The translations under genes were made by a program, and so were the position numbers. Below the pieces are notes generated by a model, which saw only the letters and a list, made by a program, of their open reading frames with translations, was not told where the DNA came from and searched no databases. DNA of 36,704 bases from Hydnum rufescens UP504 (taxonomy: Eukaryota; Basidiomycota; Agaricomycetes; Cantharellales; Hydnaceae), in NCBI GenBank assembly GCA_014904985.1, contig MU129223.1, positions 8,075-44,778 on the forward strand, written 5' to 3'. Below, in pieces: positions 29,598 to 36,704 of the stretch (its first letter is position 1; every line of letters starts with the position of its first letter).

Positions 29598-30050
29598 TGT
29601 TAAGGGTTGTACTTGAGATGAGAGGTATGATTACTTAATCAAGTCGAATACAAGGAAAGCCCTTAAGGCAATTGACGAAAGAGTCGTGAAGTGAGAATTA
29701 CGTAAGGTCATGGGAGATGAGTATGTATGAGGAAGACTGGCTTCTTGAGAGTTAATATGTAAGATTTGCAAGTGAGAGTTGCGAGTGATAATCAAGATTG
29801 CAAAAAGAGAATTCAATCGGTTGACAATATATTCTCAATCTTCTAAAGAGCGAGTGTACATCAAGTAACTACTTATACTATTAGAGATCAAAAGGGTTTA
29901 TGGATAAAGGGTGTTGAATAAAGGGAGGATGTATATAATAGGAAATGCTGAAAGAGGAAGGCACAATGGTGGCAAGGGGGAAGGTCACGTGATGGCACAA
30001 TTGGCTTGGTTATTCATATGTAAGCAAGGTTATGAGTATGACTCATAACA
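29598..30050 (-). mobile_element. 5' LTR of gypsy B, copy 2 (453 bp)
   Basis: TGTTAAGGG..ACTCATAACA. Colinear with 1138-1593. Differences between the copies are mostly CpG in copy 1 against TpG or CpA here (for example CGTACGTAAGCGAGG versus CATATGTAAGCAAGG). It inserted into, and now cuts off, the MFS transporter gene whose coding ends at 30051. Confidence 0.85.
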
Positions 30051-30566
30051 GCCAACAGCCCAATGACAAAAGTCAGAGCACCAAGGCCAGCATTAAAGAA
30101 AAACGCAGAACACCAGGATAACCTGATGAAAGCAACATGCTGCCTGTATGAGCAAAGGCATACCTAAATGAAAACCAAAGTAAAGAAAATACGCATACTT
30201 GGTTAGTTGGGTCAGAGCACCACCCATCATACCACCAAACACTCCACCAATAGGTGCCCCACTCAAGAATGTTGCAAACACAATAGTATGGATCGTGCTT
30301 CCACATTCGAAACTCTGGGCCAGAATCCCAAGCACTGCTGGAATGGAGGCTGCTGGACCTAGCCCTTGAAATGCATGCATCACATCCATCGATATTTCGT
30401 TGTGGATGAAGCTGCATCCTATGGTAAAGACGATGAACCAGGCTATTCTGATAAGGAAGACAACCCGGCGCCCATAGATATCTGCAAGTCTTCTGAACAG
30501 CAAAAGAAAACATCCCTGAAATAGTGCCGTGGTAATGAGTAAAGGCTGTCACCTGTGCTTGCCAGC

Positions 30567-30865
30567 TTGTACTCTTGCCTTAGGTGGCTGCTTTGTCCAT
30601 ACATGGCTGGTACTCTTGCCTTAGGTGGCTGCTTTGTCCATACATGACTTGTACTCTTGCCTTAGCTGGCTGCTTTGTCCATACATGGCTTGTACTCTTG
30701 CCTTAGGGCCTGTTTGGATACCCCAGAAACATTTCAAAGCAATACATTTCTCAATATAAAAATGGCAAAATGACCCAAAATGTTTTGCCATTTTTATATT
30801 GAGAAATGCATTTCTTTGAAATGTTTCTGGGGTATCCAAACAGGCCCTTAGGTGGCTGCTGTGAG
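30567..30865. repeat. 41-bp tandem repeat, interrupted by a MITE
   Basis: GTACTCTTGCCTTAGGTGGC marks unit starts at 30569, 30610, 30651 and 30692, an exact 41-bp period. The fourth unit is split at TTA by the MITE (30706-30847) and resumes GGTGGCTGCT at 30851. Confidence 0.9.
30706..30847. mobile_element. Tourist/PIF-Harbinger-like MITE, 142 bp
   Basis: An almost perfect hairpin: GGGCCTGTTTGGATACCCCA at the left end and its inverse at the right. It is flanked by TTA on both sides (30703-30705 and 30848-30850). Removing it and one TTA restores the 41-bp repeat. TTA duplications with GGGCCTGTTTGG ends are typical of PIF-Harbinger MITEs. Confidence 0.85.
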
Positions 30866-30893
30866 CCTATGGTGCCAGCTTTGAGCCTGCCAT

Positions 30894-31595
30894 TGTTAGT
30901 ATGAGAGGATTGGATCAATCTTGTTTTTATTACATAATCCACATAGCTTGGGAATTCCTGATCTCCTATCAAGTTTTTCTTCTGCCAAGGCTGTGGGCCG
31001 CTCTGTGATACCTGGAGATTAACCCACAGTGAAGTGGTGTTCCTGTCTCCCTGGCTCTAATGTCCCCATGCTGCATGCACCACCCTCCTTGTGTCCATGA
31101 ATCCCACCATGTGTGTGGATTCATCACATGACCAAACCCAAACTCATATTCAACCCCATGACACTGTATCTGAAAGTATAGCCTGTATTGACTTGAAGCT
31201 GTAACCTGCAACCATGGCCCCTGTGGTTAACCTGCAACTGAAACTGAAACCATACCTGTACCCTGAAAAAGTTACCTGACTGTATTGTGGCTGACCTGCA
31301 CCCATAACCCATGATGCTGTTACACCTGATCTTCACCTATCACATGCACACCCTCCATTCCTTTGTACTGCCAGTGCAGATATCCCTTATGTAACCAACC
31401 CTGCCACTCTTTTTTTTCATTTGTTCCTGGTGGACTTTTTTTCCTATTCTGATTGAGACCTGTCCTCTGCTGTTAGGATTGGATCAGTCTCATCTTGATT
31501 ATGTAATCCACATGATGTACAGTATATAGCTCAGGATCCCCTGACCCCTATTAAGTTTTTCTCTCACTACAGCCATAAGTCTGTATGCCTGCATT
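30894..31595 (+). mobile_element. Candidate TRIM (miniature LTR element)
   Basis: Two direct copies of about 110-120 bp start TGTTAGTATGAGAGGATTGG (30894) and TGTTAGGATTGGATCAGTCT (31471). They share TAATCCACAT and a CCTAT(C/T)AAGTTTTTCT block. The right copy has a TATATAG. The interior (about 450 bp) has no coding frame of note. The copies could equally be two unrelated insertions of a short repeat. Confidence 0.4.
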
Positions 31596-31795
31596 TAAAA
31601 AATGATATAATCTGTATTCTCATGAGATAACCACATTGATTATGCCAAACTGAAATGCATTTCATCAAGGTATTTTAAATGGAAATTCATATTAGAATAG
31701 CATTTGGGACTCTGGGGCCAATACACTTGTGTCTGAGGATGTCAAATTCAGATGTGGAATCAAGACAATTCTCCCCATATGCACTCTACAGAATA

Positions 31796-33480
31796 CCCCC
31801 CCTCTACATACACCCCCCCTGCTAATACACCCCCCTGCTAATACACCCCCTGCTAATAACCCCCCTGCTAATACACCCCCCTGTAATACACCCCCCTGCT
31901 AAACACCCCCCTGCTAATACCTGCTACCCCCCCTGCTAATACACCCCCCCTGCTAATAACCCCCTGTGCTATCACCCCCCTGCTAATACACCCCCCTGCT
32001 AATACACCCCCTGCTATACACCCCCCTGCTAATACACCCCCCTGCTAATACACCCCCCCCCCCCTGCTAATACACCCCCCCTGCTAATACACCCCCCTGC
32101 TAATACACCCCCCTGCTAATACACCCCCCTGCTAATACACCCCCCCTGCTAATACACCCCCTGCTAATACACCCCCCCCTGCTAATACACCCCCCCTGCT
32201 AATACACCCCCCCTGCTAATACCACCCCCCCTGCTAATACACCCCCCTGCTAATACACCCCCCTGCTAATACACCCCCCCTTATGCTAATACACCCCCCT
32301 GCTAATACACCCCCCCTGCTATACACCCCCCTGCTAATACACCCCCCCTGCTAATACACCCCCCCTGCTAATACACCCCCCCTGCTAATACACCCCCCCT
32401 GCTAATACACCCCCCCTGCTAATACACCCCCCCTGCTAATACACCCCCCCTGCTAATACACCCCCCCTTGTTGGTAACACCCCCTCCCTTGCTGGTAATA
32501 CCCCCCCCTTATTGGTAACACTCCCCCTTCCCTTGCTGGTAATACCTCCCCCACCCTTATTGGTACCACCCCCCTTCCCTTATTGGTACCACCCCCCTTC
32601 CCTTCCTGGTAACACCCCCCTTCCCTTCCTGGTAATACCCCCCCCCCTATTGGCAACACTCCCCCTTCCCTTCCTGGTAATACCTCCCCCCCCTGCTGGC
32701 AACAACCCCCCCTTGTTGGTACCACCCCCCCTTCCTTTATTGGTAATACTTCCCCCCCCCTGCTGGCAACAACCCCCCCTTGTTGGTACCACCCCCCTTC
32801 CTTTATTGGTACCACCCCCCCTTCCCTTCCTGGTAATACCTCCCCCCTGCTGGCAACAACCCCCCCTTGTTGGTAACACCCCCCCTTCCTTTATTGGTAC
32901 CACCCCCCCTTCCTTTATTGGTACCACCCCCCTTCCTTTATTGGTACCACCCCCCCTTCCTTTATTGGTACCACCTCCCCTTCCCTTCCTGGTAATACCC
33001 CCCCCCCCTGCTGGCAACAACCCCCCTTGTTGGTAACACCCCCCCTTCCTTTATTGGTACCACCCCCCCTTCCTTTATTGGTACCACCTCCCCTTCCCTT
33101 CCTGGTAATACCCCCCCCCCCTGCTGGCAACAACCCCCCCTTGTTGGTAATACCCCCCCTTCCTTTATTGGTACCACCCCCCCTTCCCTTCCTGGTAATA
33201 CCCCCCCCTATTGGCAACACTCCCCCTTCCCTTCCTGGTAATACCCCCCCTATTGGCAACACTCCCCCTTCCCTTCCTGGTAATACCTCCCCCCCCCCTG
33301 CTGGCAACAACCCCCCCTTGTTGGTAACACTCCCCCTTCCCTTCCTGGTAATACCTCCCCCCCCCTGCTGGCAACAACCCCCCTTGTTGGTAACACCCCC
33401 CCTGGTAATACCCCCCTTCCTGGTAACACCCCCCCTCCCTTCCTGGTAATACCCCCCCTTCCTGGTAATACCCCCCCCTC
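31796..33480. repeat. C-rich (plus) / G-rich (minus) compound minisatellite, ~1.7 kb
   Basis: Part 1 (31796-32465): about 16-bp units TGCTAATACACCCCCC with length variation in the C run. Part 2 (32466-33480): 20-25-bp units of three types, TTCCTTTATTGGTACCACCC, TTCCCTTCCTGGTAATACCC and CTGCTGGCAACAACCCCCC, in mixed order. Runs of 4-10 C recur every 10-16 bases. Proline-rich (plus) and glycine-rich (minus) open frames across it are repeat artefacts. Confidence 0.95.
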
Positions 33481-33610
33481 TGGAGTTACCAACCTCCCCT
33501 AACAAACCCCCTTGGAATTAGACCCACCCCCGGGCAAGTGGATTGATTGTGCTCCCTCGGTACCACTTAGAAGTGCCAGTACATAGGATTCTAATTACCA
33601 AGTAAGTGTG

Positions 33611-33720
33611 TAGTCTCTTTAGTCTTATTGGTTAAGGTGGATTGCTGCTGTAATGGCATTGAGAGGTCCCATGTTCAAACCTGAATGAGAGTGTTTGTTT
33701 TTGGCACTTTGGCTCTCATC
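33611..33720 (+). ncRNA. tRNA-derived SINE-like sequence (candidate)
   Basis: TAGTCTTATTGGTTAAGGTG resembles a tRNA D-arm with A box, and 45 bases on, CATGTTCAAACCTGAA resembles a T-arm with B box (GTTCAAACC). The acceptor and anticodon stems do not pair well, so it is not a functional tRNA. It lies in the MFS intron, antisense to the gene. Confidence 0.4.
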
Positions 33721-34121
33721 ACATGGGATCCACTGGCACCCTGCCCAGTTCAAACTCCGCAGATGAGCTAAGCAAAATTGAAACTCCAAAGATGAGGTAA
33801 TCATTGACCTAACTCCCTTCTGTTATAGATTATAGATAAAGTTGATGAATAGCGAAAATCACACGATAAGGGAAATGAAAAACCGACTGATGTAAGAGTG
33901 TATGATGACACGACCCATTGGAGATTACCTTCCATGATATGTAAATCTTTCCCTATTGTGGGCAGAGCTGCGGTGAAGCCGTTGCCAGCAGCAATCTTTG
34001 GTGTCATGGTGCTGTTAAGTGGAAGCTGGGTGAGATTCTTAGAACCCCACACATGTTGAGCACCATGGCCAAGGTGCAACAAAATATTATGCCAGTGGTC
34101 TTCCAGACAGATATCCTTCAT

Positions 34122-34690
34122 GAGCCAATCATTGGCTATTCATTGTCGGCGAGAGATCGTTAGTCTAGAGCATGTGCAACCAAGCAATAGTAAACTAAGA
34201 GGAACAAACTGAAAGAATGGAGTCAAGCTCAGCATCTTTTTCACCATTGGGATGCGGGATGCCAGCCATTAATATTGGATCGCCTCACTGTGATATGGCA
34301 GATGGCTTGTATCTTCAACTGCCTCGACGCGAAACCTGGTGGCTCCCGCTTGCCACTTGTATAATCCAGACCCCGAATCGGCGAAGATGGGGAGGAGAAA
34401 ATAGACGGGTGAAACGTGGTGCGTATAATTACACAACTTTCTGCAGTCAACCAACATCCGCCCTCGGCTTGCTCGGCAACCCCGCGCAAAGGATTAAGTA
34501 ATACACCTCGTCCCCATTCATTCGGCAGGTGCCTGCGGCAGAAATAGCCGAAGACACCCATCTGCGGAAAATGAAAAAATTCTGCTTTGGGAATTCATAT
34601 CTGTTAGAATTTTTCATACCTTCCGGAGATTGGGGTTATTTTGCCTCTTGTACATGTTTCACTTGAGTCTGAGTTCAGTTGTGGCACCGA
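34122..34690. promoter_or_regulatory. Shared upstream region between MFS and MTO1 genes
   Basis: About 570 bp between the divergent coding starts. It probably holds both promoters and 5' leaders. No clear element was identified; open frames here (34217-34501 plus, 34241-34561 minus) have no recognisable domain. Confidence 0.4.
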
Positions 34691-35707
34691 ATGTGCGATT
34701 TTTGCATCATGCATTCATGGTGGATAAGGCCGAAGCCAAACCCCAAATTTGCTCCCGGTGAGACCCACAGGAAAATTGTGGCCCGTCGACTCGTCAATCC
34801 GTTGATACACTGCCGGAATGCGCGGCGTGGAAACTTTGCCCTCACGTTGCGACTCTTACGCGTGCAACGACCATTATCCATTCGTGTTCGTCATCGAGCA
34901 TTGGCGACGATCACTTCCTCTGAAACTCTCCAGGAATCCTCGGAAAGGACACAATATGATGGTGGGTTCCAAGTCCACTTCACGTTTAAAATGTGCCGAC
35001 CAACCCCATTGTTCAGTATGCGTCATCGGAGGAGGATATGCGGGATGCGAAGCTGCTGCTGCTGCTGCGCGAACGGGCGCCCGTACTTTACTTCTAACTC
35101 AGAATCTTGATACAATAGGAGAGATGAGTTGTAATCCCTCTTTTGGGGAGTGGGCAAAGAACCCTAGTCCGAGAAGTGGACGCACTGGACGGTGTCTGCG
35201 GAAAGAGTTGCTGGTCTGTGCCGATCCGTTCACTATCTTTTTTACTCGCTAAAATCAGGTTACCTTCATAGATAAAGCGGGAATCATGCTCCATGTTTTA
35301 AACCGATCCCAAGGGGCAGCTGTGTGGGTACGTGAAGGTCCATCGTCCACCAAATCAATATATTGAAAGTTGCAATGATTCCTGGGATATCCAGGGTTTA
35401 CGTGCCCAAATAGATCGCAAACTCTACAAGAAGTATATGCAAGAAACTCTCCTTAACTATCCGAATCTAGATGTTCCAGCCGCAAGTGTCCACGATCTAA
35501 TATGGAGCGACCAGAATCCCGTTGCATCATCTCCCAGGGTCTCCACGCCAGATCAGCCAGCAGTTTGGGCCCAAGTCGCTGGAGTGCGACTAGGCAAGGA
35601 ATTCTTCTCGTGTGCAAATGTCGGTAATATCTCACTGTGCCTGCGGAACTAGATACTGGAGAGGAGATACCTTGTCCATCCGTGGTGCTGAGCACAGGGA
35701 CCTTCCA
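34691..35707 (+). pseudogene. MTO1: MTO1/GidA (MnmG) tRNA uridine-5 modification enzyme, 5' part
   Basis: MTO1 is the mitochondrial FAD enzyme that, with the MSS1 GTPase, adds carboxymethylaminomethyl groups to wobble uridines of tRNAs. The N-terminus has an arginine-rich stretch fit for mitochondrial import ([20 protein letters not shown]). An intron 34962-35016 joins it in frame to [20 protein letters not shown], the FAD-binding GxGxxG motif, followed by [18 protein letters not shown]. Later exons show AGIMLHVLNRSQGAAVW, then GLRAQIDRKLYKKYMQETLL, and finally DTGEEIPCPSVVLSTGTF. After SFG two single-base losses shift the frame until the end of that exon. Introns: 34962-35016, about 35214-35258, 35328-35394, 35594-35652. 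The gene stops at about 35707, next to an LTR, so roughly the last two-thirds is missing. The start at 34691 is the first in-frame ATG found and is uncertain. Confidence 0.85.
35594..35652 (+). other. GC-AG intron in MTO1
   Basis: Exon AGTGCGACTAG|GCAAGG ... GGAACTAG|ATACTGG. Only this splice gives the uninterrupted GVRL-DTGEEIPCPSVVLSTG. The donor is GC instead of GT. Confidence 0.65.
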
Positions 35708-35734
35708 AAAGAGAGGATAGAGGCACCAAACAAA

Positions 35735-36304
35735 TATAAACACAGATAATTCCGGCTAAGTCCGGTGTAAGTCGGCTAAGTCGAGAGAATCCGGGCAGGA
35801 ATGAGATAATGAAGATAGGGAGGACGGAGAGGCAATCCAGCAGCCCGGAAGGAACTAGGCCGGAAACGAGCACAGCGGTCCTTAAGCTCGTGGAGTCAAC
35901 TGGAAAATACTCGGACCTGTAGTCTGGAGTAACAGCGGAAATCCTGAGAGACCAAAGCTGGGGTCTCTGGACTTCGCTCTCGGACTACTTATACATGATG
36001 ACTATACTACGGGGAGTGATCGCTAAACTGGAGGTGGTTACAAGGGGGACAGGAAACGGAACAGGAACAGGAACTCGGCCAGGGGGTGAACCGGAAGCAA
36101 TGGGAAATGAAAGGGAAATGAAAAGGAAATGAAACCAAGATAGGGTTGGACCGGAGTCAAACCGAATCAAGCCGGAAGCAAAGTGGACTTGGGCGAGGGA
36201 AATAAGTGGAGAACCGGACTGGAGGTGGGCGGACGAGGACCAGAGTTGACTGGAGTTGACCGGAGTTGACCGGAGTAGACCGGAGTTGGGGGCGAACCCT
36301 GACA
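35735..36304 (-). mobile_element. LTR of family C, copy 2 (570 bp)
   Basis: Minus orientation, TGTCAGGGTT at 36304 to GTTTATA at 35735, matching 3642-4262. About 27 bases of internal-like sequence with TGGTGCC lie between it and the broken MTO1 exon. The direct repeat GGAGTTGACC near 36242-36290 is expanded relative to copy 1. It abuts a family A fragment on its right. Confidence 0.85.
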
Positions 36305-36622
36305 GGTTGTTCCAAGAGGATTGGATGCAAACTGACAGAGAAATTCGTTTTTTACTGGAAATTCCGGATTTTGATAGTAAAATGGGTCTGGATAGTGCAG
36401 TTTTGGTCGTTTTGACTTGTGTTTGGTACCATTCAAAAGGTGTAAATCGTAGCTTTCAAGCATTATATGGCGTACCTCTCTGATCAAAACTGATGGAGTT
36501 ATAGAATGAATTCGATTTCTGCACATAGCCATAATTAATTTTTAATTGGTCATGTGATCGTCCAATGGCTGGAAGTGGTGTGATTCCGCATTTTCTGATA
36601 CTGGAGGTTTTTATCTTCCACA
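36305..36622 (-). mobile_element. LTR-like repeat, family A, U3 fragment
   Basis: Starts within a U3 module (GGTTGTTCCAAGAGGATTGG) directly at the LTR C boundary and ends TTATCTTCCACA at 36622, the inverse of TGTGGAAGATAA. One module and the terminal block are present; the TATA region and leader are missing. Confidence 0.7.
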
Positions 36623-36704
36623 GTGGAATCAAATCTTCTGGTCTTACTTTGACCTTACAAGGTCACCCACCCCTACATTTGTCCCACCCACCCCTACACT
36701 TGTC
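36623..36704. other. Window end, unassigned
   Basis: Contains a short direct repeat CCCACCCACCCCTACA/CCCACCCCTACACTTGTC. Nothing else recognised. Confidence 0.5.

Larger units (their letters stand above)
30516..33887 (-). other. 3.37 kb repeat-filled intron of the MFS gene
   Basis: The donor on minus is ACATCA|GTCGGT and the acceptor is ACTATTTCAG|GGATG. The coding on both sides is in frame. The interior holds 41-bp tandem repeats, a MITE, a pair of short LTR-like repeats, a C-rich minisatellite of about 1.7 kb and a tRNA-like sequence. Introns in such fungi are normally below 100 bp. Confidence 0.6.
30051..34121 (-). pseudogene. MFS drug/H+ antiporter-type transporter, split and 3'-truncated
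   Basis: Minus strand. First coding block (to 33888): TAALPTIGKDLHIMEGNLQW then VVSSYTLTS, the TM1-TM2 loop of 14-helix drug:H+ antiporters. Second block 30515-30199: GCFLLLFRRLADIYGRRVVF, which carries MFS motif A (G/R-R-L-A-D-x-x-G-R-R), then AFQGLGPAASIPAVLGILAQ. Third block 30122-30051: SAFFFNAGLGALTFVIGLLA. A 76-bp intron (30123-30198, GTATGC..CAG) joins blocks 2 and 3. Joining 33888 to 30515 restores the expected order in frame, so 30516-33887 behaves as one 3.37 kb intron. The gene stops at the gypsy B LTR after about TM6. The start near 34121 is provisional, since the predicted N-terminus is weak. Confidence 0.75.

Noticed and set aside
32453..33505. Proline-rich and glycine-rich frames of 120-196 codons
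   Set aside because: Produced by the C-rich minisatellite on both strands; composition is fully explained by the repeat.
33611..33690. Functional tRNA gene
   Set aside because: A and B box-like blocks are present, but acceptor and anticodon stems do not form.
35735..36622. LTR C inserted cleanly into the family A repeat
   Set aside because: Family A sequence is present only on the right side; the left flank is MTO1, so a simple insertion does not explain it.

Overview
The window looks like a transposon-rich stretch of a fungal genome, most likely from a mushroom-forming basidiomycete (Agaricomycetes). Three things point there: introns of about 50-115 bp with CTAAC/CTGAC branch sites and GT..AG ends; a Plavaka-type CACTA transposase with a divergent partner gene; and BED-finger hAT and Ty3/gypsy elements of the kind common in that group. 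No organism can be named from the sequence alone.

Only three host loci are recognisable, and all are damaged. An MFS multidrug-type transporter (minus strand, about 34.1 to 30.05 kb) is interrupted by a 3.4 kb intron full of repeats and is cut off by a gypsy LTR. An MTO1/GidA mitochondrial tRNA-modification gene (plus strand, about 34.7 to 35.7 kb) lies head to head with it, carries frameshifts and is cut off by another LTR. The N-terminus of a type II membrane protein (18.1-18.4 kb, minus) runs straight into the end of a hAT transposon. Everything else is mobile DNA or repeats.

Layout. 1-803: LTR-like family A, minus orientation. 805-1593: 5' end of gypsy B (gag plus LTR). 1594-4262: 5' half of gypsy C (LTR, gag, protease) in tatters. 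4263-5586: an unidentified coding tail, a GGGGCCCC-rich stretch and a second family A fragment. 5587-7818: old degenerate DNA. 7827-18123: a hAT transposon with an 8-bp target duplication, containing a 6.83 kb CACTA/Plavaka element (9516-16346, TIRs CACTGTGGG..., 4-bp duplication TCTC). The CACTA element contains a 20-bp minisatellite. 19171-24041: a remarkable 4.9 kb element with hairpin TIRs (see below). 24047-30050: gypsy B, with RT, protease and gag broken by a family C-like LTR (25903-26706) and a family A insertion (27843-29360). 30051-36622: the MFS/MTO1 locus with its repeats, then LTRs C and A.

The most interesting object is the 19171-24041 element. It is a mirror-symmetric, divergent array around a central foldback of about 200-bp arms. 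Each side is a tandem series of exon-like blocks and introns. Nearly every exon-like block ends in a palindrome of the form ACCACACACCC...GGGTGTGTGGT, immediately followed by a 5' splice site. Every predicted intron (8 left, 4 right) carries a second palindrome, GCAAAAAGAGCAGC...GCTGCTCTTTTTGC, before a CTAAC-like branch site. I know of no described element with this architecture; it could relate to introner-type introns, but that is inference.
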